From positions 1 through 17,190 of the forward strand of contig JAOZMR010000026.1 in the NCBI GenBank assembly GCA_029934215.1: a DNA stretch of 17,190 bases, in the 5' to 3' direction. A program made the translations under genes and the position numbers. Of the stretch, positions 7,959-15,151 are shown piece after piece. Every line of letters starts with the position of its first letter. The stretch's first letter is position 1. The notes under the pieces were generated by a model that was not told where the DNA came from, made no database searches, and was given only the letters and a program-made list of their open reading frames with translations. Origin of the DNA: Pontiellaceae bacterium (GTDB taxonomy: Bacteria; Verrucomicrobiota; Kiritimatiellia; Kiritimatiellales; Tichowtungiaceae).

Positions 7959-9005
7959 TCAGAAAAATAATTTGAAGAACTTCAAGACCCCCTGCCCCCA
8001 TGGAACGCGATGAGAGATGCCGCCTTTTTTCCCTTCGAAGGTGTGTAAATTTTTGAGGTACCATTCGTAGTTGCGGATGAGCGCTTGCTTGTTTGAAAAT
8101 TTTGGAAAAAACTGAAGTTTCTTTTCGATTTTCTCGGTCGAGACAAACGAGTCCTCGCACGCGGTTTCGTAGACCCACTTGTAGAGCGGGGAGAGTTTGA
8201 AGAATTCGAGAATGCGCAAAAACACAATGAGAGGTTTTGCCCAGGTTCCTACGATTTTCTTTCCATGGCCGGCTCGGTCTAGCACGGCTTGATAGTCTTC
8301 GCGCATTGTCGTGAAGGCGGTGGCTCCGACGTTGAAGACGTCGTTCACCACTGCTTCGTCTTTAATCAGACATCGATAAATCGCTTCGCAGAGGTCTTCA
8401 ACGTCTAGGAGCTGGTAGCGGTTGTGCCCGGTTCCAATCATTGGAAAATTCTTAGCATCCTTGGCCCAGTCGTAGAATAGGGCGAATACGCCGAGACGTT
8501 CGGGACCGATAAACGATTTGGGGCGGATGATGGGTACGCACATGCCTTTGGCTCGGTATTCCAAGCAAACGTTCTCTGCCTCGATCTTGGCGATTCCGTA
8601 GGGCCCAACGCCGATCAAAGGATCGTCCTCCGACAGCGGATGGTGGTCCGGAATGCCGTAGACCGCTGTGGATGAAATATGCACGAAGCGCTCGACCATT
8701 TCGTGTTGAGCTTCCTGCATCAGTAGGCGGGTTCCTTCAATGTCTGTTGTGAAAATTTCTTCCTTCGTATAAAGAGGAAGGGCAGCGGCGCAATGGATCA
8801 CCCAATCGACATCTTTCATCACTCTGCGGACATCGTCGATGTTTCGAATGTCCCCGACAATAGAGGTGACGCTACCCTTCTCTGGATAGTCGAATTCCAC
8901 AAGGTCGAGCACCGTGATGTCGGTGATTCCATGATGGCGCAGGTAGCGAATTAAGTTGATGCCAAGAAAACCGCTCCCACCTGTGATTAAAACCTTTTTA
9001 GTCAT
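7959..9005 (-). CDS. NAD(P)-dependent epimerase/dehydratase (extended SDR family)
   Basis: This 348-residue protein has the nucleotide-binding motif TGGSGFLG at 8-15 and the catalytic set Ser/Thr 111-113 (ISSTAVYG) with Tyr136-x3-Lys140 (YGIAK). These place it in the extended short-chain dehydrogenase family with nucleotide-sugar epimerases and 3-beta-HSD-like enzymes. VIHCAA at 69-74 is the usual strand-4 motif. The C-terminal 100 residues are hydrophobic and basic and may touch the membrane. Substrate cannot be assigned. The start is ATG 9005 because GGAG lies at 9012-9015 and the Rossmann fold begins at once; a GTG at 9044 would add 13 unrelated residues and lies inside a hairpin. It is probably the first gene of an operon with the lipoprotein and mutL. 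Confidence 0.9.
   Translation of the reverse strand: MTKKVLITGGSGFLGINLIRYLRHHGITDITVLDLVEFDYPEKGSVTSIVGDIRNIDDVRRVMKDVDWVIHCAAALPLYTKEEIFTTDIEGTRLLMQEAQHEMVERFVHISSTAVYGIPDHHPLSEDDPLIGVGPYGIAKIEAENVCLEYRAKGMCVPIIRPKSFIGPERLGVFALFYDWAKDAKNFPMIGTGHNRYQLLDVEDLCEAIYRCLIKDEAVVNDVFNVGATAFTTMREDYQAVLDRAGHGKKIVGTWAKPLIVFLRILEFFKLSPLYKWVYETACEDSFVSTEKIEKKLQFFPKFSNKQALIRNYEWYLKNLHTFEGKKGGISHRVPWGQGVLKFFKLFF
8432..8446. repeat. TTCCAAnCnTTGGAA palindrome copy in the epimerase gene (exact)
   Basis: TTCCAATCATTGGAA on the plus strand. On the coding (minus) strand it spells the FPMIGT segment. The central base is C on the plus strand even though the gene runs the other way. Confidence 0.65.
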
Positions 9006-9024
9006 AAAAATCTCCGTTATTGAA

Positions 9025-9046
9025 AGGTGTTTAGTTTGAAACACCT
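9025..9046 (-). promoter_or_regulatory. Inverted repeat in the epimerase leader
   Basis: AGGTGTTT and AAACACCT form an 8-bp perfect inverted repeat with a 6-base loop. It ends ten bases before the Shine-Dalgarno of the epimerase gene. It could be a repressor operator or a leader hairpin. The tail on the minus strand (TTTCAATAA) is poor for a terminator. Confidence 0.4.
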
Positions 9047-9064
9047 ATCCCGTTTCTACAATTC

Positions 9065-9091
9065 AATTCTGCGCGCATGCGCGGAATTTTT
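9065..9091. terminator. Hairpin with T-run between cysK and the epimerase gene
   Basis: AATTCTGCGC and GCGCGGAATT pair over 10 bp (one G-T wobble) around a GCAT loop and are followed by five T on the plus strand. Position 14-40 bases after the cysK stop suggests a cysK terminator, but the T-run is on the opposite strand. On the minus strand the stem has an A-C mismatch and a weaker tail. I call it a probable terminator with uncertain direction. Confidence 0.45.
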
Positions 9092-9104
9092 ATCATCACA
9101 TCGG

Positions 9105-10028
9105 CTAACGATCGAATAACCATGTTGATAGGTACCGCTCGCCTGTGTCGCAAATGATCGTTACGATTGTTTTCCCCTTGTTTTCGGGGCGTTTCGCAAG
9201 TTCAATCGCTGCCCAGACATTTCCGCCAGCGGAGATCCCGCAGAGGATCCCTTCTTCGGTGGCGAGACGGCGCGAGGTGGCCCCTGCGTCTTCCCCGGTG
9301 ATTTGAATCACCTCATCGATCAGTTTTGTATTGAGATTGGTCGGAATAAAGCCGGCGCCGATGCCTTGGATTTTATGAGGTCCTGGCTTGCCGCCGGAAA
9401 TGACGGGAGAATTGATCGGCTCCACAGCAACCACTCTCACCTCCGGATTGCGCTCCTTGAGTACGCTTCCCACGCCGGAAAGTGTTCCGCCGGTTCCAAC
9501 GCCTGCGACAAAAACATCAACAACACCGTCTGTATCGTCCCAGATCTCAACCGCAGTGGTTTTGCGGTGCGCCTCTGGGTTTGCGGCGTTGTCGAATTGC
9601 TGCGGGATCATAGCGTTCGGGATTTCTCCGACGAGCTCCTCGGCTTTTCTGATGGCACCCGGCATTCCCTCGGAGCCCGGTGTCAGAATAAGTTCCGCGC
9701 CGAGAGCGGCGAGGAGTTTGCGCCGTTCGATGCTCATGGTTTCTGGCATCGTAAGAATGAGCTTGTAGCCTTTTGCGGCACAGGCAAACGCCAACGCGAT
9801 CCCTGTATTGCCGCTGGTCGGCTCCACAACGGTTGCACCCGGCTCCATATCGCCGGCTTTTTCTGCTGCCTCAAGCATCGCAATACCAATGCGGTCTTTT
9901 ACGCTACCCATTGGGTTGTGCGATTCCATTTTGACGAGAACTGTCGCGCCGAGCCCATCGACGATGCGGTTGAGCTTCACGAGCGGTGTTCCGCCAACGG
10001 TTTGTGTGATGTTTTCGTAGATGTTCAT
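9105..10028 (-). CDS. cysK: Cysteine synthase A (O-acetylserine sulfhydrylase)
   Basis: This 307-residue pyridoxal-phosphate enzyme makes cysteine from O-acetylserine and sulfide in the cytoplasm. The PLP lysine is Lys44 in NPMGSVKDR. The substrate loop is PTSGNTG (70-76). GTGGT and the late GISAG motif for cofactor phosphate and base contacts are present. The length is normal for CysK. A strong AAAGGG lies six bases before the ATG at 10028. The gene follows the Rrf2 regulator by 38 bases on the same strand and is almost certainly co-transcribed with it. The related beta-cystathionine synthase and CysM cannot be fully excluded by sequence alone, but the size and motifs favour CysK. Confidence 0.95.
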   Translation of the reverse strand: MNIYENITQTVGGTPLVKLNRIVDGLGATVLVKMESHNPMGSVKDRIGIAMLEAAEKAGDMEPGATVVEPTSGNTGIALAFACAAKGYKLILTMPETMSIERRKLLAALGAELILTPGSEGMPGAIRKAEELVGEIPNAMIPQQFDNAANPEAHRKTTAVEIWDDTDGVVDVFVAGVGTGGTLSGVGSVLKERNPEVRVVAVEPINSPVISGGKPGPHKIQGIGAGFIPTNLNTKLIDEVIQITGEDAGATSRRLATEEGILCGISAGGNVWAAIELAKRPENKGKTIVTIICDTGERYLSTWLFDR

Positions 10029-10066
10029 CTCTTACCCTTTCAAAAATAATAAATTCGGTGAATTCA

Positions 10067-10510
10067 TTAAATGCTGTAGCTCGTTGTGTCGGTCTGTTCC
10101 ATATCGGTTACAGTCGTGAGCAAATCCTGAAGCGTTGTTTTCGAGAAATACTCCTCAAGCAGTTTTGCTGCACCCTCCCAAACAGGCCGAACAGCGCATT
10201 TGTTTTTGGCGCGACCTTTACAATTCATATGCTCACAATCCACAAGCTTCATCACACCCTCCGAGGCACGGAGAACCTGAAAAATCGTGATATCCTTCGG
10301 TTCCTTAGATAATTGAAATCCCCCTTTCACGCCGCGAAACCCAACGCACATGCCCGCGTTTTTTAGCGGTCCAATGATCTGTTCAATGTAATCGGGGGAA
10401 ATACCTTCTTCGGCCGCGATAATTTTCTTCGGCACAGGACCGTTGTGCTGGTAGCGAGCAATACTCAAGAGAATACGAACCGCATAACGACCCTTTGTTG
10501 ACAGTTTCAT
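10067..10510 (-). CDS. Rrf2-family transcriptional regulator with a three-cysteine cluster (IscR/CymR-like)
   Basis: A 147-residue Rrf2 regulator. MKLSTKGRYAVRILL opens the winged helix, and residues about 25-70 form the recognition region (ISPDYIEQIIGPLKNAG, then GVKGGFQL). Cys92, Cys97 and Cys105 sit where IscR has the three cysteines that hold its [2Fe-2S] cluster (92, 98, 104), though the spacing differs. Lying directly before cysK in the same operon, it probably controls cysteine synthesis. In Bacillus, CymR does this while bound to CysK, but CymR is not known as an Fe-S protein. Two in-frame starts exist, 10534 and 10510, each with its own AAAGG. I chose 10510 because family members begin MKLS. 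It probably regulates its own promoter. Confidence 0.88.
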   Translation of the reverse strand: MKLSTKGRYAVRILLSIARYQHNGPVPKKIIAAEEGISPDYIEQIIGPLKNAGMCVGFRGVKGGFQLSKEPKDITIFQVLRASEGVMKLVDCEHMNCKGRAKNKCAVRPVWEGAAKLLEEYFSKTTLQDLLTTVTDMEQTDTTSYSI

Positions 10511-10568
10511 AAATCCAAGCCTTTCCTTTTTCATAAACCAAACCTTTTATTGTTTATCATATTCCTCG

Positions 10569-10597
10569 CTTTTACCAAAAACGTAAATCTGGATCAA
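10569..10597 (-). promoter_or_regulatory. Possible sigma-70-type promoter for the rrf2-cysK operon
   Basis: Read on the minus strand, TTGATC (10592-10597) and TAAAAG (10569-10574) are separated by 17 bases, each matching four of six consensus positions. It lies about 35-60 bases before the two Rrf2 starts, in the 198-base divergent gap that must also hold the oad promoter, for which I see no convincing site. Confidence 0.3.
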
Positions 10598-10708
10598 CTT
10601 AAAACCCCGTAAGAAAACTAAATTTCCAATTTCGCTCGCAGTAACGCGTTTGTTTTCGTACAAATAGAGCCCTTCGATCAAAAATGGCAACGGCAAAGTG
10701 AGGTAGCA

Positions 10709-10918
10709 ATGGAACAAGGAGTAGTTTTAATGATTCTCGGAATGGGAACCGTGTTTGGGTTTTTAGTTCTAATGGTTACAGCCATGCACCTTTCTGCTGT
10801 GTTTTTTAAGAAATTTTCCCATCTCTTTTTAGACGCGGTCGTCTCGGAACCTACCCCCACCCCACCCAGCCAGGCAATCGCAGTTGCACTCGCTGCGATT
10901 CTCGCAAAACGCGGTTAA
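10709..10918 (+). CDS. oadG: Oxaloacetate decarboxylase gamma subunit (Na+ pump)
   Basis: A 69-residue protein with one N-terminal membrane helix (about 4-24, VVLMILGMGTVFGFLVLMV) and a short Pro-rich cytoplasmic tail. This is the typical build of OadG/sodium-pump decarboxylase gamma subunits, which hold the alpha and beta subunits together and in studied enzymes bind Zn2+. The G-MGTVF pattern is characteristic. TGAGG at 10699-10703 precedes the ATG. oadA starts 25 bases downstream, so the gene order is gamma-alpha-beta. The identification relies on build and context because the family diverges strongly. Confidence 0.85.
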   Translation: MEQGVVLMILGMGTVFGFLVLMVTAMHLSAVFFKKFSHLFLDAVVSEPTPTPPSQAIAVALAAILAKRG

Positions 10919-10943
10919 TTTTTAGAGAAAAGAGACCCATCCT

Positions 10944-12746
10944 ATGTCAAAAAAAACAATCCACATCATGAACACAGCATTCCGCGACGGCTTTCAGTCC
11001 GTCTACGGAGCACGCGTACTCACAGAGGACTTCCTCCCTGCGGTCAAAGCCTGCGTTGACGCTGGGCAAACCCATTTCGAAGCGGGCGGCGGCGCACGCT
11101 TTCAGGCTCCCTTCTTCTACTGCAACGAATCCGCCTTCCACATGATGGATCGGTTCCGCGAAGTGGCCGGCCCCGACGCAAACCTTCAAACCCTCGGACG
11201 CGGCATCAACGTGGTCGGGCTCGAATCCCAGCCCCGCGACATCATCGACCTACACGCAAAAATGTTCGCGAAACACGGCATCAGCACCATCCGGAACTTC
11301 GACGCCCTAAACAATGTCAACAACCTGATCGACTCCGCAAAATCCATCAAAGCGCACGGGCTCAAACACGAAGTGGTTGTCACCATGATGGAACTGCCCC
11401 CCGGATGCTCCGGCGCTCACGACGTCGCGTTCTATCAAAAAAGCCTACAAGACATTCTCGACGCAGACATTGAATTCGACAGCGTATGCTTCAAAGACGC
11501 CTCCGGAACCTCCGCGCCGAAAAAGGTGTTTGAAACCATCGCCATGGCTCGCAAATTACTGCCAGGCAACACCAAGCTGGTCTTCCACTCCCACGAAACC
11601 GCCGGCGTAGGAACCGTCGGCTACCTCGCCGCAATTAAAGCCGGCGCCGACCAAGTCGACTGCTCGATTGCACCCGCCTCCGGCGGAACCTCCCAGCCCG
11701 ATGTCTCCACACTCTGGCACGCACTACGCGGCGAAAACTACGAACTTGACATTGACATCGATAAAATGATGCACGCCGAAACCGTCTTCAAAGAATGCAT
11801 GGCAGACTACATGATTCCGCCGGAAGCCCGATCCGTTGAACCGCTGATTCCATGGTCGCCCATGCCCGGCGGAGCACTCACCTCCAACACGCAAATGCTA
11901 CGCGACAACGGCATTATGGATAAATACGAAGACTGCATCCACGCCATGGGCGAAGTCGTCCGTCGCGGCGGATTCGGAACCTCCGTCACCCCCGTCTCCC
12001 AATTCTACTTCCAGCAAGCCTTCAACAACGTCCTCTTTGGACCCTGGGAAAAAATCGCCGAGGGCTACGGCAAAATGGTTCTAGGCTACTTCGGCAAAAC
12101 GCCCTGCGAGCCCGACCCAGAAATCATCAAACTCGCCACCAAAGAACTCAACCTCGAACCGACCACCGAGATCCCCGTTGACCTCAACGACCGCGACCCG
12201 AGCAAAGGAATCGCCGCCGCGAAAAAACTTCTATGCGAAGCTGGGATTACCGACCACTGCGACGAAAACATCTTCATCGCCGCAACCTGCAAACAAAAAG
12301 GGATCGATTTCCTGCTTGGCAACGCCCAAGTCAACGGAGTCCGAAAAAGCGCACACACTTCTGCGAATTCGGAAGCTAGTGGCGACGGCGCCTACACCGT
12401 CACCGTCGATGGCAAACAATACGCCATTGAAGTCGAAGGCGACCACGCCACCGTCAACGGCAAAACCTACAACATCGCCGTCGACAACGGCGTCGCATCT
12501 CCAAAAAATGGAATCGCACACACGACAGCCGACTCCACAATCATCAAAGCCCAAATGCCTGGGAAAGTGATGAAAATCAACGTCGCGATGGGCGACCACG
12601 TCAACGAAGGCGACATTCTTCTCATAATGGAAGCGATGAAAATGGAAATTGAAATCAAATCCCCCACCGGCGGAACCGTCACCTCCATCGGCGTACAAGT
12701 TGGCGACCAAGCCAACGGCGGTCAAGAACTGGCATCCATCAACTAA
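10944..12746 (+). CDS. oadA: Oxaloacetate decarboxylase alpha subunit (carboxyltransferase plus biotin carrier)
   Basis: A 600-residue cytoplasmic subunit that moves the carboxyl group of oxaloacetate to biotin, releasing pyruvate. The carboxyltransferase TIM barrel has Asp15 (AFRDGFQS), Lys184 (FKDASG, the position of the carbamylated lysine) and His215/His217 (FHSHE), matching the metal site of known OadA and PycB enzymes. A conserved C-terminal part of the transferase ends near 465. A hinge follows, then the biotin carrier domain at about 525-600 with biotinyl Lys566 in EAMKMEIE. The barrel departs from common OadA sequences (FRDGFQS for LRDAHQS, KDASG for KDMAG), so a related substrate such as another 2-oxo acid or an acyl-CoA is possible. 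The flanking oadG and oadB support a decarboxylase rather than a pyruvate carboxylase. Confidence 0.9.
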   Translation: MSKKTIHIMNTAFRDGFQSVYGARVLTEDFLPAVKACVDAGQTHFEAGGGARFQAPFFYCNESAFHMMDRFREVAGPDANLQTLGRGINVVGLESQPRDIIDLHAKMFAKHGISTIRNFDALNNVNNLIDSAKSIKAHGLKHEVVVTMMELPPGCSGAHDVAFYQKSLQDILDADIEFDSVCFKDASGTSAPKKVFETIAMARKLLPGNTKLVFHSHETAGVGTVGYLAAIKAGADQVDCSIAPASGGTSQPDVSTLWHALRGENYELDIDIDKMMHAETVFKECMADYMIPPEARSVEPLIPWSPMPGGALTSNTQMLRDNGIMDKYEDCIHAMGEVVRRGGFGTSVTPVSQFYFQQAFNNVLFGPWEKIAEGYGKMVLGYFGKTPCEPDPEIIKLATKELNLEPTTEIPVDLNDRDPSKGIAAAKKLLCEAGITDHCDENIFIAATCKQKGIDFLLGNAQVNGVRKSAHTSANSEASGDGAYTVTVDGKQYAIEVEGDHATVNGKTYNIAVDNGVASPKNGIAHTTADSTIIKAQMPGKVMKINVAMGDHVNEGDILLIMEAMKMEIEIKSPTGGTVTSIGVQVGDQANGGQELASIN

Positions 12747-12757
12747 GGAATTCCACC

Positions 12758-14272
12758 ATGCACAAAACCAAAAAAATAGTATGGCTTATTGCCCTAGCCT
12801 CCATGCTTGCCAGCGGCCTCGCGTCTGCCGGTCCCGGTTGCGGAGATTCCGCATGCGGCGTGCCCGCTCCACAGTTCGAAACGGAAGAACCTGCCGAACA
12901 GGGGATCTCCATCTCAGGTGGATTTTCCAAACTCTGGAAACAAACAGGAATCTACCGATTCATCCACCCAAAAACCGTCCAAGAAAAAAAGGCAGAAAAA
13001 CTCAACGCCGCCATCAAAACCGTCGAAGCAAAGATTTGCGCGGGCGAATTTCGCGAAGCAGAGATCTACGCTGGAATTGCAAACAACCTCGGCGCCGACC
13101 GAGACACCAGGAGACGCCTACGAGACACATACACCGCAAAAGTCAACGAAGGCGACCCAACGTACGAAGGTCTTCTTCCCGAAGGCCTAGGTCAATTCGT
13201 CATGATCCTTGTTGGGCTGGGGCTAATCTATCTCGCCGTCGCCAAGAAATTTGAACCCCTCCTCCTTCTACCCATCGGGTTCGGCGCCATCCTCGCGAAC
13301 ATACCCGCCGCAGGAATCGCCAGCGTAGGAATCCCTGGGCAGCCCGCAGGGTTCCTTTACTACTTCTACACCGTCGGCGTACAATCCGGCGTATTCCCAC
13401 TACTCATATTCCTAGGCGTAGGCGCAATGACCGACTTTGGCCCACTCCTCGCCAACCCCAAAACCGCCCTACTCGGCGCCGCAGCACAATTCGGAATCTT
13501 CATCGCCATGCTTGGCGCACTCTCCATGGGCGGCCTCTTCACACTACAAGACGCAGCATCCATCGGAATCATCGGCGGCGCCGACGGGCCCACCGCAATC
13601 TTCCTCTCCTCCCGCCTCTCCCCCAACCTCCTCGGCGCCATCGCCGTCGCAGCATACTCATACATGGCACTCGTCCCAATCATCCAGCCACCCATCATGC
13701 GACTCCTCACCACCCAAGCCGAACGCTCCATCGAAATGAAACAGCTTCGCCACGTCACAAAAACAGAAAAAATCGTCTTCCCTCTCATGGTACTCGTTCT
13801 ATGCATCCTCTTTCTTCCTTCCGCCACCCCACTCATCGGAATGCTCATGCTCGGCAACCTCATGAAAGAATCCTGCGTCGTCGATCGGCTCTCCGACACC
13901 GCGCAAAACGCAATGATCAACATCGTCACCATCATGCTCGGTCTCGCCGTAGGCTCCAAACTCGCCGCTGAAAAATTCCTCAACGTACAAACCCTCGGGA
14001 TTCTTGCCCTCGGGCTCGGCGCATTCGTCATCGGGACCGCCTCTGGCATCCTGCTCGCCAAACTCATGAACCGCTTCAGCAAAGACCCAATCAACCCCCT
14101 CATCGGCTCCGCCGGCGTATCAGCCGTACCCATGGCTGCACGCGTCGCCAACAAAGTCGGGCTCGAAGAAAACCCAAACAACTTTTTACTCATGCACGCC
14201 ATGGGCCCCAACGTCGCCGGAGTCATCGGCTCCGCCGTTGCCGCTGGCGTCCTTCTCGCCCTCTGCGGATAA
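12758..14272 (+). CDS. oadB: Oxaloacetate decarboxylase beta subunit with an exported N-terminal extension
   Basis: The membrane subunit decarboxylates carboxybiotin and pumps Na+ outward. From about residue 146 it is standard OadB: LGQFVMILVGLGLIYLA, KKFEPLLLLPIGFG, and the ion-site motif GGADGPTAIF with Asp276. Many hydrophobic helices follow to the end. The protein has 504 residues where family members usually have about 375-435. The extra 145 residues start with a signal peptide (1-24, cleavage likely after ASA). Two cysteines follow in GPGCGDSACG, then a charged helical stretch (about 65-130). The start is fixed by AAGGA at 12746-12750, twelve bases after oadA. The extension would put the first domain outside the cytoplasm, but its function is unknown. 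A one-mismatch palindrome lies in the extension. Confidence 0.92.
   Translation: MHKTKKIVWLIALASMLASGLASAGPGCGDSACGVPAPQFETEEPAEQGISISGGFSKLWKQTGIYRFIHPKTVQEKKAEKLNAAIKTVEAKICAGEFREAEIYAGIANNLGADRDTRRRLRDTYTAKVNEGDPTYEGLLPEGLGQFVMILVGLGLIYLAVAKKFEPLLLLPIGFGAILANIPAAGIASVGIPGQPAGFLYYFYTVGVQSGVFPLLIFLGVGAMTDFGPLLANPKTALLGAAAQFGIFIAMLGALSMGGLFTLQDAASIGIIGGADGPTAIFLSSRLSPNLLGAIAVAAYSYMALVPIIQPPIMRLLTTQAERSIEMKQLRHVTKTEKIVFPLMVLVLCILFLPSATPLIGMLMLGNLMKESCVVDRLSDTAQNAMINIVTIMLGLAVGSKLAAEKFLNVQTLGILALGLGAFVIGTASGILLAKLMNRFSKDPINPLIGSAGVSAVPMAARVANKVGLEENPNNFLLMHAMGPNVAGVIGSAVAAGVLLALCG
12925..12939. repeat. TTCCAAnCnTTGGAA palindrome copy in oadB extension (one mismatch)
   Basis: TTCCAAACTCTGGAA; one base of the right arm differs (C for T). 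It falls in the part of oadB coding for the non-standard N-terminal extension, around residues 56-61. Confidence 0.45.
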
Positions 14273-14310
14273 CTGACGCATACGCCACAATTTAAACAAA
14301 GGAAAACGCC

Positions 14311-15150
14311 ATGTACTCACTACTCATCCCATTCGTAATCTCACTCATCGCACTGTCCACATGCTTCCTCCTGAAAGCCAGTACAGGAACAACCATCTTT
14401 AGCGGGCTCCTTGGCTACCTGGCTCCGTTTTTTCTGATCGGCTTCATCTACAAGAAAAAAATCACGCTCGTTCAGAGCGAGCTCCAAGAAGCCATGAACC
14501 TCGCAAAGAAAGAGACTAATAGGAAGGTTCAGCACTTCCAAAGTCAACGAAACGCAAACTTCAACCTCCTTAAAAGCCAAGTCAAGGAAGTTCAAAAAAA
14601 GGCATTTCGAGAAGCGCTTGAGTCGACGTCCCGCTTCGAACCCTTCAGAAAATGGAACGTACTGATGGGTCGGCAGATCGAAACCATGAAGCTTCAATTC
14701 CACTATCAACTCAAAGAATACGACCAAGTAGATGCCCTTTTCGCCAAAGCCGGAATCCTCAAAGGTCCATTCATCTTTGATCCAATGATGATCGCCATGA
14801 AAATGGCGCGACAGTACAAACAAAACGACATCGTCGGGGTTGAAAAAACCTATAAAGAACACATTAAATGGCTTCGAGGAAATCGAGGAGTCCTCGTTTA
14901 CGGGCTCATGGCCTGGATATACGTGAAAGAAAAAGAACCCGAAAAAGCACGCCAAATTCTGAGCAAAGGAAAAGACGTCACCGGAAATGAAACCCTCGCA
15001 AAAAACTGGAAACGCCTATCGAACTGCAAAGACAACAAATTCACAAACGTCGGTCTTGGAGAAGACTGGTACAGCCTCTATTTAGAACCCATGCCCGATC
15101 CAAAAAAATACAAGGCCCGAGGAAACGGACGTAGCGGACGTAATTTTTAG
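14311..15150 (+). CDS. Membrane-anchored coiled-coil protein of unknown function
   Basis: I do not recognise a family. The 279-residue protein has two N-terminal membrane helices (about 4-21 and 28-47), separated by only a few residues, so both ends would be on the same side, and KKK after the second suggests the cytoplasm. A strongly charged helical, probably coiled-coil stretch follows at about 52-105. Residues about 110-235 look like TPR-type helical pairs (YQLKEYDQVDALFAKAGIL; VEKTYKEHIKWLRG; EPEKARQILSKGK). The tail is basic and Gly-rich. It starts 38 bases after oadB, with AAAGGA before the ATG, and the next gene begins one base after its stop. It is probably in the oad transcription unit, so it may assemble or regulate the pump, but that is inference from position. 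Confidence 0.8.
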   Translation: MYSLLIPFVISLIALSTCFLLKASTGTTIFSGLLGYLAPFFLIGFIYKKKITLVQSELQEAMNLAKKETNRKVQHFQSQRNANFNLLKSQVKEVQKKAFREALESTSRFEPFRKWNVLMGRQIETMKLQFHYQLKEYDQVDALFAKAGILKGPFIFDPMMIAMKMARQYKQNDIVGVEKTYKEHIKWLRGNRGVLVYGLMAWIYVKEKEPEKARQILSKGKDVTGNETLAKNWKRLSNCKDNKFTNVGLGEDWYSLYLEPMPDPKKYKARGNGRSGRNF

Positions 15151-15151
15151 C

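Noticed and set aside
9303..10049. A 248-codon plus-strand frame opposite cysK
   Set aside because: It is the mirror of a complete CysK with all its motifs; the translated product is rich in Cys, His and Arg and looks like no protein family.
10944..12746. OadA as pyruvate carboxylase subunit B
   Set aside because: The metal-site residues fit both, but oadG and oadB flank the gene and no biotin carboxylase gene is present, which favours the Na+-pumping decarboxylase.
13366..14226. A 286-codon minus-strand frame opposite oadB
   Set aside because: OadB is clearly coded on the plus strand with conserved helices and its ion-site motif. The antisense frame is Met/Ser/Arg-rich and has no start context.
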